Positions 16,353-24,749 of a stretch of 64,000 nucleotides of DNA are shown here, one piece after another (within the stretch, counting starts at the first letter, position 1; every line of letters starts with the position of its first letter). This stretch comes from DASQFQ01 sp963730115 (lineage in GTDB: Bacteria > Actinomycetota > Thermoleophilia > Solirubrobacterales > Solirubrobacteraceae). The notes beneath the pieces are model-generated. The model had not been told where the DNA came from. It searched no databases and was given only the letters and a program-made list of their open reading frames with translations. The position numbers and the translations under genes are program-made. The DNA lies in NCBI GenBank assembly GCA_963730115.1, contig CAVSQM010000004.1, forward strand, positions 978,569-1,042,568, written 5' to 3'.

Positions 16353-16574
16353 ATGTCCAAGTTCCGAATCGCCGTCGCCGGCATCCTCGCCGCGGCGGCC
16401 CTCACCTCGGCCGCGCCCGCGCAGGCCGACAAGACCGAGCGCTGTGAGGACCGCCTCGAGCGCATCGAGACCCGCTTCCGCGTGATCGAGGAGCGACGCG
16501 GCTACGAGGCCGCCAGCGAGTGGTGGAACGACCACGCGTGGCCCAAGTACTACGAGCGCTGCGTCGCCCCGTAA
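16353..16574 (+). CDS. Small secreted protein, 73 aa
   Basis: The ATG at 16353 is preceded by CCAGGAGCACCG, a good ribosome site. Signal peptide: SKFRIAVAGILAAAALTSAA followed by PAQA, with cleavage likely before DKTER. The mature part of about 50 aa is charged and helical, with one Cys near each end (ERCEDRL and YERCVAP), which could form a disulfide joining the ends of a helical hairpin. It also has a Trp-rich motif (SEWWNDHAWPKYY). No family recognised. It is three bases upstream of the methyltransferase gene and probably cotranscribed. Confidence 0.72.
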   Translation: MSKFRIAVAGILAAAALTSAAPAQADKTERCEDRLERIETRFRVIEERRGYEAASEWWNDHAWPKYYERCVAP

Positions 16575-16577
16575 GTC

Positions 16578-17642
16578 ATGGCGATCACCGACATCAACGA
16601 GCAGAAGCTCGAAGCCTTCATCGGCCACGCCGCGACCGAGGTCGGCGCGGCGCTCAACGTCGCGCTCGTCAGCCTCGGCCATGAGCTCGGCCTCTACCGC
16701 GCCATGGCCGACGGCCAGCCCGTCACGCCGGCGGAGCTGGCCGACCGGACCGGCACGCAGGAGCGCTACGTGCGCGAGTGGCTCAACACGCAGGCGGCGA
16801 GCGGCTACGTCGAGTTCGCCGACGACGCCTACGTCCTCCCGCCCGAGCACGCGCTCGTGCTCGCCGACGAGGCGAGCCCGTTCTCGATGCACGGCACGTT
16901 CCAATCCGCGAACGCGGCCGTGGCGATCCGCGAGCGTCTGCTCGAGCGGTTCACCGCGGGTGACGGCGTCGGCTGGCACGAGCACCACCATGACCTGTGG
17001 CACGGCACCGAGCGCGCGTTCGCGACCGCGTACCGCACCCACCTGGTGGCCGAGTGGCTGCCGGCGCTCGACGGCGTCGTCGCCAAGCTCGAGGCCGGCG
17101 CGCTGGTCGCCGACGTGGGCTGCGGCCACGGCGCCTCGACGATCCTCCTGGCGGAGGCCTTCCCGGCCTCGCGCTTCGTCGGGATCGACTACCACGAGGG
17201 CTCGATCGCCATCGCGCGGCAGCGCGCGGCGGAGGCGGGCGTGGGCGACCGCGTGACCTTCGAGGTCGGCGGCGCGGCGGACTTCGCCGGCGAGGGCTAC
17301 GACGTCGTGGCGTTCTTCGACGCGTTCCACGACCTCGGGGACCCGCTCGGGGCCGCGCGCCACGCGGCCGAGGTCCTCGCGCCCGGCGGCACGGTGATGC
17401 TCGTCGAGCCGTTCGCCGGCGACCGGGTCGAGGACAACCTCAACCCGATCGGCCGCCTCTACTACGGGTTCTCGACGCTCGTGTGCACGCCCGGCTCGCT
17501 GTCGCAGCCGGGCCAGGCCGGGCTCGGCACACAGGCCGGCGAGGCACGGATCGCCGAGGTGCTGCGCGAGGCCGGGTTCGGCCGCGTCCGCCGCGCCGCG
17601 GAGACGCCGCTGAACCTCGTGCTCGAGGCCCGGCTCGCCTGA
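16578..17642 (+). CDS. SAM-dependent methyltransferase with N-terminal winged helix
   Basis: 354 aa. Residues about 25-90 form a MarR/O-methyltransferase-style winged-helix dimerisation domain (LADRTGTQERYVREWLNTQA). From about residue 165 comes a class I methyltransferase fold with motif I LVADVGCGHGASTILLAEAF, an acidic FVGIDYHE after strand 2, and FFDAFHDLGDP as motif IV. This matches the Rv2258c-like group of actinobacterial methyltransferases, whose substrates are mostly unknown. Cytoplasmic. It follows the small secreted protein gene by 3 bp and precedes the monooxygenase-fold gene by 24 bp. Confidence 0.87.
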   Translation: MAITDINEQKLEAFIGHAATEVGAALNVALVSLGHELGLYRAMADGQPVTPAELADRTGTQERYVREWLNTQAASGYVEFADDAYVLPPEHALVLADEASPFSMHGTFQSANAAVAIRERLLERFTAGDGVGWHEHHHDLWHGTERAFATAYRTHLVAEWLPALDGVVAKLEAGALVADVGCGHGASTILLAEAFPASRFVGIDYHEGSIAIARQRAAEAGVGDRVTFEVGGAADFAGEGYDVVAFFDAFHDLGDPLGAARHAAEVLAPGGTVMLVEPFAGDRVEDNLNPIGRLYYGFSTLVCTPGSLSQPGQAGLGTQAGEARIAEVLREAGFGRVRRAAETPLNLVLEARLA

Positions 17643-17666
17643 CGCGATCCGGTTGAATGGCGGGCG

Positions 17667-17957
17667 GTGCCCGAGGTCCAGGTCATCGCCCGCTACACCC
17701 TCGCCCCCGGCAACGAGGACGAGGTGCTCGCACTGCTCCCGCGGCTGGCCGAGGCCAGCCGCGCCGAGCCGGGCAACCTCGCCTATGAGGTCTTCCGGTC
17801 GGTCGACGACCCGCGCAGCGTCGTGCTGCTCGAGCGCTACGCCTCACGCGAGGCGTTCGCCGCGCACCGCGAGTCGCCCCACTTCAACGAGATCGCGCTC
17901 GGCCAGATCGTCCCGCTGCTCGCGAGCCGCGTGGTCGAGCAGTACGACGCGAGCTAG
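17667..17957 (+). CDS. Antibiotic biosynthesis monooxygenase (ABM) domain protein
   Basis: 96 aa from a GTG start, giving a complete ABM fold: VQVIARYTLAPGNEDEVLALL (strand-helix), a GNLAYEVFRS strand, SVVLLERYASREAF and a final helix. These dimeric ferredoxin-like proteins include cofactor-free quinone-forming monooxygenases and heme-degrading enzymes, but many have no known activity. Cytoplasmic. It is probably the last gene of the run beginning at 16353. Its 3' end overlaps the convergent gene at 17954 by 4 bp. Confidence 0.8.
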   Translation: MPEVQVIARYTLAPGNEDEVLALLPRLAEASRAEPGNLAYEVFRSVDDPRSVVLLERYASREAFAAHRESPHFNEIALGQIVPLLASRVVEQYDAS

Positions 17958-18325
17958 CGCTCGCGCCGGTGCGCGCCGCGGCGGTGCGTCAACCCGTTGA
18001 GCAGGACCTCGACGGGCGACTGGCGGTTCGCCTTCTGGAGCTCCTCGCGCACCTGGTGGATGTCGTCGGTGGTGGACGACAGCTTGCGCGTCGCCGACCC
18101 GAACTCCTGAGCCGCCTTCCCCAGCGTCTCGACCGTCCAGCGGAGGTTGCTCTTCCGGGCCGGCCGCAAGCGCCACCCGAGCACGACCCCGCCCATCAGG
18201 CCGGCGGCGGCCGCGCCCGCCGTCAGGGCCGGCCGCGATGCTGACTTGGCGGTCGAGGAGACCGAGCTACCGGCCTCCTTGACCTTCGTGGCGGCGTTGC
18301 CGTTGGACTGTGTCGCAGTCGCCAT
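17954..18325 (-). CDS. Small membrane-anchored protein, 123 aa
   Basis: The start ATG at 18325 is just downstream of the gene at 18337, giving an 11-bp gap on the same strand. A polar Ala/Ser/Thr/Lys N-terminus leads into a Gly-rich hydrophobic helix (ALTAGAAAAGLMGGVVLGW) ending in a basic RLRPARKS stop-transfer. A long amphipathic helix (TLGKAAQEFGSATRKLSSTT) and a basic C-terminus follow. The helix resembles apolipoprotein- or DUF948/DUF3618-type helices that lie along a membrane. No enzyme motif. It shares this design with the upstream gene, so the two probably form a functional pair. Confidence 0.7.
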   Translation of the reverse strand: MATATQSNGNAATKVKEAGSSVSSTAKSASRPALTAGAAAAGLMGGVVLGWRLRPARKSNLRWTVETLGKAAQEFGSATRKLSSTTDDIHQVREELQKANRQSPVEVLLNGLTHRRGAHRRER

Positions 18326-18336
18326 GGCTCCGCTCC

Positions 18337-18876
18337 TCAGCCGAGGATCTTCCCGATCCGCTCGGCCTGGTCGCCGACTCGCTCGATGTCCTTCGACACG
18401 CTCTTGGACGTCTCGCCGAACTGCTTGCTCGCCTTGCCGACGGACTTGGCGACCTTCTTGACGTCGACGCTCGGGGCCTTGCGCGGGATCGGAATGCCGA
18501 GGACCGTCTTCTGGCGCCGCGTGGCCTTGAGCGCCACCCCGCCGGCGACCCCGATCGCGGTCGCGCCGATCGCGATGGCCGGGCCGCTGACCTTCGATGC
18601 GGCGCTCTTGACGGTGCCGACGACACCGGTGTTGCCGTTCCGGGTCGCAGGGCTGCGGCTCGAGTCGCTCGTGCTGCGGCTCGCCGCGGACTTCTTGGCG
18701 GCCGGCTTGCGGGCGGGCGCCTTGCGCGCGCGGCCGTTGCTCGAGCGCGAGGCCGTCGACCGGCTCGTCGAGGCGGACTTGGCACGGGGCTTGCTGCTCG
18801 GCTTGCGCTTCGCACTGGACGAGCTGTTGGACGAGCGCGTACTGCGAGTACCGCCGGATGTCGACTTGGTAGCCAT
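18337..18876 (-). CDS. Ser/Lys/Arg-rich protein with central membrane helix, 179 aa
   Basis: The ATG at 18876 follows a strong AGGAGGAG site. Residues 1-80 are low-complexity Ser, Arg, Lys and Ala (KPRAKSASTSRSTASRSS; RKAPARKPAAKKSAA), which is likely disordered and may bind nucleic acid or cell-wall polymers. A hydrophobic Gly-rich helix follows (IAIGATAIGVAGGVALKA), then an amphipathic coiled-coil-like helix (KKVAKSVGKASKQFGETSKS). It is the first gene of a pair with 17954-18325. Related low-complexity proteins are frequent in this lineage but uncharacterised. Function not assigned. Confidence 0.75.
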   Translation of the reverse strand: MATKSTSGGTRSTRSSNSSSSAKRKPSSKPRAKSASTSRSTASRSSNGRARKAPARKPAAKKSAASRSTSDSSRSPATRNGNTGVVGTVKSAASKVSGPAIAIGATAIGVAGGVALKATRRQKTVLGIPIPRKAPSVDVKKVAKSVGKASKQFGETSKSVSKDIERVGDQAERIGKILG

Positions 18877-18997
18877 TCTCTCTCCTCCTCCGAGAACGTG
18901 CGTGTTGTCTCAAGCCCTACCCGAGGGACGCCCGAGGCAATCGGCTGCACGATCGCAACCGGTGATCCAGAAACCGCGCTGGTGCGGATCAAAGAGC

Positions 18998-20236
18998 GTG
19001 AAGATCGCTGTCATCGGAGCCGGAGTGTCCGGGCTCGTCGCCGCCCACCTGCTCGCCCCCGAGCACGAGGTGACGGTGTACGAGGCCAATGCCTACCCCG
19101 GCGGGCATACCAACACGGTCCGTGTCGACACGGCCGACGAGACCCACTGGGTCGACACCGGCTTCATCGTCTTCAACGACCGCAACTACCCCCGCTTCGA
19201 GCGGCTGCTCGGCCGCCTCGGCGTCGAGGCCCAGCCCTCGAACATGAGCTTCGGCGTCACCGACGCCCACGGCGACTTCGAGTACGCGAGCACGAGCCCG
19301 AACGGGCTGTTCGCCAAGCGCGCGCACCTCGCGACCCCGTGGTTCCACCGCATGCTGGCCGACATCGTGCGCTTCCAGCGCGAGGCTCGGGCGCTGCTGA
19401 CGAGCGACGGGCACGGGCCTTCGCTGGGCCAGTTCCTCGACGAGCACCGCTTCTCGCGCCCGTTCGTCGACCGGCTCATCGTGCCGCAGGCCGCCGCCGT
19501 GTGGTCCGCCGACCCGCGCCAGATGTGGACGTTCCCCGCCCGCTTCCTGGTGGAGTTCTTCGACAACCACGGGATGCTCGGGCTGCGCGATCGCCCGCAG
19601 TGGCGGACCGTGACCGGCGGCTCGCATCGCTACGTGCACAAGCTGATCGAGCCGTGGCGCGAGCGGCTGCGGCTCTCGACGCCGGTCGACCGCATCAGCC
19701 GGCACGACGACCACGTCGTCGTCGCCCCGCGCGGCAGCGACCCCGAGCGCTACGACCACGTGATCCTCGCCACCCACTCGGACCAGGCGCTGAAGCTGCT
19801 CGCCGACCCCTCCGACCGCGAGCACGAGCTGCTCGGCGCGATCCCCTACCAGCCCAACGAGGCCGTCCTGCACACCGACCGCGCCCTGCTCCCGCGCCGC
19901 CGCCGCGCGTGGGCGAGCTGGAACTACCACCTGCTCGACGAGCCGACCGGCAAGCCGACCGTCACGTACCACATGAACCGCCTGCAGTCGCTGCGGGCGG
20001 ATACGGAGTACTGCGTCACGCTCAACCACAGCCAGGCCATCGACCCCGACAAGGTCATCCGCACGATCCCGTACGCGCACCCCGTGTACACGACCGAGGG
20101 CCAGGCGGCGCAGGCCCGCCATCACGAGATCAGCGGTCCCCACACGCGCACGCACTACTGCGGCGCCTACTGGGGCTGGGGCTTCCACGAGGACGGCGTC
20201 AAGAGCGGCGAGCGCGTCGCGGAGGCGCTGCTGTGA
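18998..20236 (+). CDS. FAD-dependent amine-oxidase-like oxidoreductase (lipid-modification operon)
   Basis: 412 aa from the GTG at 18998, which starts right at the dinucleotide-binding strand KIAVIGAGVSGLVAAHLL, with the family's YEANAYPGGHTNTV segment and a distal THWVDTGFIVFNDRNYPRF. It ends with GAYWGWGFHEDGVKSG, typical of the NAD(P)-binding/amine-oxidase group found beside cyclopropane fatty acid synthases. The stop overlaps the start of the DUF1365 gene (GTGA). In other bacteria such proteins act with Cfa-like methyltransferases on unsaturated acyl chains, for example in furan or methylated fatty acid formation. The exact product here is inferred only. Confidence 0.88.
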   Translation: MKIAVIGAGVSGLVAAHLLAPEHEVTVYEANAYPGGHTNTVRVDTADETHWVDTGFIVFNDRNYPRFERLLGRLGVEAQPSNMSFGVTDAHGDFEYASTSPNGLFAKRAHLATPWFHRMLADIVRFQREARALLTSDGHGPSLGQFLDEHRFSRPFVDRLIVPQAAAVWSADPRQMWTFPARFLVEFFDNHGMLGLRDRPQWRTVTGGSHRYVHKLIEPWRERLRLSTPVDRISRHDDHVVVAPRGSDPERYDHVILATHSDQALKLLADPSDREHELLGAIPYQPNEAVLHTDRALLPRRRRAWASWNYHLLDEPTGKPTVTYHMNRLQSLRADTEYCVTLNHSQAIDPDKVIRTIPYAHPVYTTEGQAAQARHHEISGPHTRTHYCGAYWGWGFHEDGVKSGERVAEALL

Positions 20237-20940
20237 GCCAGAGCGCGATCTACGAGGGCCACATCCGCCACCGCCGCTTCGCGGTGCGGAAGCATGAGTT
20301 CCGCTACCGGATGGGGATGGCGTACCTCGACCTTGAGGAGCTCCCGACCCTGCTCGGCGGGCGGCTCGTCAAACAGCGTCCCGGCCTCGTCCGCTTCCGT
20401 CGCCGCGACTACCTCGGCGACCCGCACACGCCGCTCGACGCCGCGGTGCGCGACCTGGTCGCGGAGCGCCTCGGCCGCCGCCCGAGCGGGCCGGTGCGCC
20501 TGCTCACCCAGCTGCGCACCTTCGGGCACTGCTTCAACCCGGTCAGCTTCTACTACTGCTTCTCGCCCGGCGGCGAGGAGCTCGACGCGATCGTCGCCGA
20601 GGTCACCAACACGCCCTGGGGCGAGCGCCACGCCTACGTCACCGACGGCCGCAGCGGCGAGTTCGACAAGGCGCTGCACGTGTCGCCCTTCATGCCGATG
20701 GAGCAGCGCTACACGTGGCACGCCGGCACGCCCGGCGACACGCTGTCCGTCCACATCGAGAGCAGCGAGCACGGCCGGCGTGCCTTCGACGCGACGCTGT
20801 CGCTGCGACGCTCGCCCTTCACCCGCCGGACGCTCGCCCGCCACCCCGCGGCGACCCTCCGCGTGCTCGCGCTCATCTACGGCCACGCGGTCGCGCTGAA
20901 GCTCAAGGGCGTCCCCGTCCAGCCCCACCCCGCCCGATGA
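20233..20940 (+). CDS. DUF1365 family protein
   Basis: 235 aa from a GTG that overlaps the upstream stop. The family signature is clear: YEGHIRHRRFAVRKHEFRYR near the N-terminus, VRLLTQLRTFGHCFNPVSFY and the central EVTNTPWGERHAYV, then KALHVSPFMPMEQRYTW. DUF1365 proteins are almost always encoded between an FAD amine-oxidase-like protein and a Cfa-like methyltransferase, as here. They are thought to take part in acyl-chain modification, but no activity is established to my knowledge. Its stop overlaps the next start (ATGA), so all three are translationally coupled. Confidence 0.9.
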   Translation: MSQSAIYEGHIRHRRFAVRKHEFRYRMGMAYLDLEELPTLLGGRLVKQRPGLVRFRRRDYLGDPHTPLDAAVRDLVAERLGRRPSGPVRLLTQLRTFGHCFNPVSFYYCFSPGGEELDAIVAEVTNTPWGERHAYVTDGRSGEFDKALHVSPFMPMEQRYTWHAGTPGDTLSVHIESSEHGRRAFDATLSLRRSPFTRRTLARHPAATLRVLALIYGHAVALKLKGVPVQPHPAR

Positions 20941-22160
20941 TCGCCCGCAAGCTCGCGCTCTCCATCCTCGGCCGCATCCGCGTCGGCCAGCTCACGGTCA
21001 TCGAGGGCGACACCGAGACCGTGTTCGGCTCCGGCGCCCCGCAGGCCACGGTCCACATCCACGACCCGCAGGCCTGGCCGCAGATCCTGCGCGGCAGCCG
21101 CGGCATGGGCACCGCCTACATGGACGGGCTGTGGGACACGCCGGACCTGACCGCGGTGATCCGGGTCGCCGCGCGCAACGTCGACCGCATCGACCAGGTC
21201 CGCCGCCGCCTCTCGCCGGTCCGCGAGCCGTTCCAGCGCGCCCGCGCGGCGTTCATGCGCAACACGCCGAAGCGCAGCCGCAAGGACATCGCCGCGCACT
21301 ACGACCTCGGCAACGAGCTGTTCGAGCTCATGCTCGACCCCACGCTCATGTACTCGTGCGGCGTCTTCGAGCACCGCGACGCCACGCTCGAGGAGGCCTC
21401 GCTGGCCAAGCTCGAGCTGGTGTGCGAGAAGCTCGAGCTCGGCCCGCGCGACCACGTGCTCGAGATCGGTACCGGCTGGGGCGGCTTCGCCGTCTACGCG
21501 GCGACCACGCGCGGCTGCCGGGTCACGACGACCACGATCTCGCGCGAGCAGCACGACGTCGCCGCCCGCCGCGTGCGGGAGGCCGGCGTCGAGCACCTCG
21601 TCGACCTCCGGCTCGACGACTACCGCGACCTGCGTGGCTCCTACGACAAGCTCGTCTCGCTGGAGATGATCGAGGCCGTCGGCTGGCAGGACTTCGGCAC
21701 GTTCTTCGAGTGCTGCAGCGAGCTGCTCGCCCCCAACGGCACGATGCTGCTGCAGGCGATCACCATGGACGACCGCGCCTATCCGGTCGAGAAGGCGTCG
21801 AAGAGCTTCATCCGCACCTACGTCTTCCCGGGCGGCTGCCTGCCCTCGCTCGAGGTCATCTCGAAGTGCATCTCCAAGCGCACCGACATGCGCACCGTGC
21901 ACCTCCAGGACCTCACGCCGCACTACGCCGAGACGCTGCGCCGCTGGCGCGCGAACTTCGAGGCGGCGACCGACGACCTCGAGGCGCTCGGCTACGACGA
22001 GCGCTTCCGCCGCTTGTGGCGGATGTACCTCAGCTACTGCGAGGCCGGCTTCGCCGAGCGCCGGATCGGGCTCGTGCAGACCGTGCTCGCCAAGCCGCTC
22101 GCGGGGATCGACGCGCTCGGCGAGGCGCCGCCGGTCGCTAGGACCGCGGCTGCCGGCTGA
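20937..22160 (+). CDS. Cyclopropane-fatty-acyl-phospholipid synthase family methyltransferase
   Basis: 407 aa. The N-terminal region (1-110) is the usual Cfa lipid-binding domain, followed by the diagnostic HYDLGNELFELMLDPTLMYS and the SAM-binding motif VLEIGTGWGGFAVYAATT. Further conserved pieces are SLEMIEAVG and FIRTYVFPGGCLPS. The enzyme transfers a methyl or methylene group from SAM to double bonds of membrane lipid acyl chains at the cytoplasmic membrane surface. It is the last gene of the FAD oxidoreductase-DUF1365-Cfa operon and overlaps the convergent SDR gene by 23 bp. Product could be a cyclopropane, a mid-chain methyl or another modified acyl chain. Confidence 0.92.
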   Translation: MIARKLALSILGRIRVGQLTVIEGDTETVFGSGAPQATVHIHDPQAWPQILRGSRGMGTAYMDGLWDTPDLTAVIRVAARNVDRIDQVRRRLSPVREPFQRARAAFMRNTPKRSRKDIAAHYDLGNELFELMLDPTLMYSCGVFEHRDATLEEASLAKLELVCEKLELGPRDHVLEIGTGWGGFAVYAATTRGCRVTTTTISREQHDVAARRVREAGVEHLVDLRLDDYRDLRGSYDKLVSLEMIEAVGWQDFGTFFECCSELLAPNGTMLLQAITMDDRAYPVEKASKSFIRTYVFPGGCLPSLEVISKCISKRTDMRTVHLQDLTPHYAETLRRWRANFEAATDDLEALGYDERFRRLWRMYLSYCEAGFAERRIGLVQTVLAKPLAGIDALGEAPPVARTAAAG

Positions 22161-22920
22161 ACATCCGGTCGCTGATCGCGTCGAGCACGAAGGCCGGGCC
22201 GCGCGAGGCGAGCTTCGCGTAGGCGAGGCGGCCGCCGGGACCGACGATCGATTTGTCCTCCTCGACGGCGGTGAGCACCTTGTCGACCCACTCCTCCGGC
22301 TCGACCTTGTCCCACCCCGACGTGTCCATGTAGCGGCCGTAGACCTCCTCGGTCGCGTCGAGCATGTCGGTGTTCACGCCCGGAGTGACGACGTGCATCG
22401 CGCGCACGCCGGTGCCGTCGAGCTCGCGGCGGAGTGACTCGGTGAGGGCGACCACGCCGGCCTTCGACGCCGCGTAGGTGCTCGCGGCGGGGAAGTAGGC
22501 GTAGCCGCTGATCGAGGCGTTGTTGACGACCGTGCCACGGCGGCGGGCGAGCATGCCCGGCAGGACGCGGCTTGTCAGGTGGGCGACCGCGACCAGGTTG
22601 ACCTGGAACATCGCGTAGACCGCCTCCATGTCCTGCTCCTCCAGCAGCCCGCCGGTCATCTGGCCCGCGTTGTTGACGAGCAGGTCGACGTCGGCGAGCT
22701 CGGCGATCGCGCCGGCGCACTCGTCGATCGACTCGCGGCTCGAGAGGTCGAGCCGCACCGGGCGGACCTCGGCGCGGCCCTCGATCGGCTCGAAGGCGTC
22801 CGGATCGCGCACGCCCGCGAGGACGAGCCGGACCGGTCGTGCGGCGAGGGCTTCGCACATGGCGCGGCCGATGCCGCGGTTGGCGCCGGTGACCAGCGCG
22901 GTGGAGTCGGTGAGGTCCAT
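22138..22920 (-). CDS. Short-chain dehydrogenase/reductase (SDR)
   Basis: 260 aa classical SDR. Cofactor motif TALVTGANRGIGRAM, structural NNAG (DLLVNNAGQMTGG), catalytic Ser in VVNNASISGYAY and the Tyr-x-x-x-Lys pair in STYAASKAGVV. The acidic/neutral region after strand 2 (VLAGVRDPDAF) does not settle NADPH versus NADH. Cytoplasmic. Convergent with the Cfa operon, so not cotranscribed with it. The substrate cannot be read from the sequence; fatty or alicyclic alcohols are common for the group. Confidence 0.88.
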   Translation of the reverse strand: MDLTDSTALVTGANRGIGRAMCEALAARPVRLVLAGVRDPDAFEPIEGRAEVRPVRLDLSSRESIDECAGAIAELADVDLLVNNAGQMTGGLLEEQDMEAVYAMFQVNLVAVAHLTSRVLPGMLARRRGTVVNNASISGYAYFPAASTYAASKAGVVALTESLRRELDGTGVRAMHVVTPGVNTDMLDATEEVYGRYMDTSGWDKVEPEEWVDKVLTAVEEDKSIVGPGGRLAYAKLASRGPAFVLDAISDRMFSRQPRS

Positions 22921-22993
22921 CTGTCTCTCCTACGCGGGGGCGCGGGCGGGCGATCAATGATCGGGATGGCGCGTTCGCCCGTAGTGTCCATCG

Positions 22994-23362
22994 ATGCTGC
23001 GGATCGCCACCTTCGCCCTGCTCGGCCTGCGCGTCGCCTACGGCGCCGGGCTGATCGCCGCGCCCGAGCGCATCACGCGCCAATGGCTCGGCCCCGGGGC
23101 CGGCGAGCCACCCGCCCAGGTGCCGCTGCGCGGCCTCGGCGCGCGCGAGATCGTCGTGCACGGCGCGGCGATCGCCGCGGCGGCGCGCGGGATTCCGCTG
23201 CGGCCGTTCCTCGCCGCCAGCGCCGCGGGCGACATCGCCGACATCCTCGCCACCGCCGCCGGGCGGCGCGGGCTGCCCGACGGCGCCGCGCCGAAGACGC
23301 TCGCCGTCGCCGGCGGGTCGGCGTTGCTGACCGCGGCGCTCGCCGCCGCCGTCGAGCGCTGA
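22994..23362 (+). CDS. Small membrane protein, 122 aa
   Basis: Starts with a hydrophobic helix (LRIATFALLGLRVAYGAGLI), followed by a polar loop with ITRQWLGPGAGEPPAQVPL, a second hydrophobic stretch (IVVHGAAIAAAARGI), a middle helix around FLAASAAGDIADILATAAG and a last hydrophobic helix (LAVAGGSALLTAALAAAV). Probably three or four membrane spans. No family assigned with confidence; proteins of this shape are common next to hydrolases in actinobacteria. It lies two bases before the GTG of the alpha/beta hydrolase gene, so they form an operon. Confidence 0.65.
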   Translation: MLRIATFALLGLRVAYGAGLIAAPERITRQWLGPGAGEPPAQVPLRGLGAREIVVHGAAIAAAARGIPLRPFLAASAAGDIADILATAAGRRGLPDGAAPKTLAVAGGSALLTAALAAAVER

Positions 23363-23364
23363 GC

Positions 23365-24111
23365 GTGGCACTCGCGTACGACCGCGCCGGGTCGGGCCCG
23401 GTGCTCGTCCTCCTGCACCCGCTCGGCGCCGATCGCCACGTGTGGGAGCCGGTCATGCCGCGGCTGGTGGAGCACCGCGACGTGATCGCCGTCGACCTGC
23501 CCGGCTTCGGGGACTCGCCGGCGCTGAACGGCGGCGGCCCGCCGACGCCGGCCGCGCTCGCCGAGGCGGTCGCGGCCGCGCTGCCGGACGGCCCGCACCA
23601 CGTCGCGGGCAACTCGCTGGGCGGCTGGGTCGCGCTCGAGCTCGCCGCCGCCGGGCATGCGCGCTCCGTGACCGCGATCGCACCGGCCGGGCTGTGGCCG
23701 GAGCCGCTCGCGCCCAAGCGCGGCACCGCACGCTCGATCGCGCGCGCGATCCGGCCCGCCCTGCCCACGCTGGTGCGCAGCCCGGCGGGCCGGCGGCTGG
23801 CGCTGGCCGGGACCGTCGCCGACGCCGGGCGCGTGCCGCCCGAGGCGGCGCTGCGGCTCGTGCGCGCCTACGCCGACGCGCCGGGCTTCGAGGCGGTCAA
23901 CCGCGAGATGCGCGCCAGCCGCTTCACCCGCCTCGAGCACCTGCGCGTGCCGGTGACGCTCGCATGGCCGGAGCACGACCGGCTGGTCGGGCGGCCGGCG
24001 CACCTGCCGCCCTCGGTCCGCAGCGTCGCGTTGCCGGGCGCCGGCCACGTGCCGATGTGGGACGCGCCGGAGGCGGTCGCGGAGCTGCTGCTGGCGGGCA
24101 GCGCGCGCTAG
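23365..24111 (+). CDS. Alpha/beta hydrolase
   Basis: 248 aa from the GTG at 23365. Oxyanion segment LLHPLGADRHVW, strand IAVDLPGFGDSP, nucleophile elbow AGNSLGGWVALELA (Gly-x-Ser-x-Gly), acid in WPEHDRLVG and His in LPGAGHVPMWD complete the triad. Very similar in style to haloperoxidase/esterase-type hydrolases of actinobacteria. Cytoplasmic. It follows the small membrane protein gene by 2 bp. Convergent with the PadR regulator gene. Substrate unknown. Confidence 0.85.
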   Translation: MALAYDRAGSGPVLVLLHPLGADRHVWEPVMPRLVEHRDVIAVDLPGFGDSPALNGGGPPTPAALAEAVAAALPDGPHHVAGNSLGGWVALELAAAGHARSVTAIAPAGLWPEPLAPKRGTARSIARAIRPALPTLVRSPAGRRLALAGTVADAGRVPPEAALRLVRAYADAPGFEAVNREMRASRFTRLEHLRVPVTLAWPEHDRLVGRPAHLPPSVRSVALPGAGHVPMWDAPEAVAELLLAGSAR

Positions 24112-24143
24112 GCGCGCCACCCGGCAGCGCACCCTCGGCCCAA

Positions 24144-24734
24144 CTACTCGGCCGGGTCGTCCTCGGAGAGGATCTTGTAGAGCCCGCGCCGTGTCTCGGC
24201 GAGCAGCTCCTTGGCCTTCTCGACCTGGGCGTCGTCGCCCGCCGTGCCGACCTGGAAGCTCGCGGCCGCGATCTGGCCGACCAGGCCGCGCAGCTCGAGC
24301 CGCTCCTCGCCGACACCCTCGGTCGGCTTCGCCCACGGCTCGCCGAGCGCCTCGCGGTTCTCGGCGACGTGGGCCTTGCCGGCCTCGGTGAGGGCGAACG
24401 GGGTGCGGCCCTCGCCGGCCTCCTGGGCGATCAGGCCCTCGTCCTCGAGCTGCTGGAGCGTCGGGTAGACCGAGCCGGGGCTCGGCCGCCAGGCGCCGCT
24501 GCTGCGGCGCTCGATCTCCTCCATCAGCGAGTAGCCCGTGTGGGCCTGCTCGTCGAGGAGGACGAGGATGGCGGCGCGGACGTCGCCGCGGCGCATGCGC
24601 CGGCGGCGGCCACCGCCGCCCCAGCCGCGCCCACCCCACTCGCCGGCGGGCGGGCCCCAGCCGGGGCCGCGGCCGTGGTGGTGCTTCATGAACTGCCTGC
24701 GGAGGTTGTGTACCTCTGGACCATGCCTGTGCAT
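24144..24734 (-). CDS. PadR family transcriptional regulator
   Basis: 196 aa. The start ATG at 24734 follows a TAGGAGA site. A His/Gly/Arg-rich N-terminal extension (about 1-48, including HHHGRGPGWGPP) precedes the PadR winged helix: VRAAILVLLDEQAHTGYSLM, then RRSSGAWRPSPGSVYPTLQQ and LEDEGLI with TPFALTEAGKA as the wing. The C-terminal helices would form the dimer interface. The His/Gly-rich extension is typical of a subgroup of actinobacterial PadR proteins. A perfect 14-bp palindrome lies 35 bp upstream, so autoregulation is likely. It is downstream of, and on the same strand as, the GT2 glycosyltransferase gene. Confidence 0.9.
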   Translation of the reverse strand: MHRHGPEVHNLRRQFMKHHHGRGPGWGPPAGEWGGRGWGGGGRRRRMRRGDVRAAILVLLDEQAHTGYSLMEEIERRSSGAWRPSPGSVYPTLQQLEDEGLIAQEAGEGRTPFALTEAGKAHVAENREALGEPWAKPTEGVGEERLELRGLVGQIAAASFQVGTAGDDAQVEKAKELLAETRRGLYKILSEDDPAE

Positions 24735-24749
24735 GGGCTTCTCCTATCT

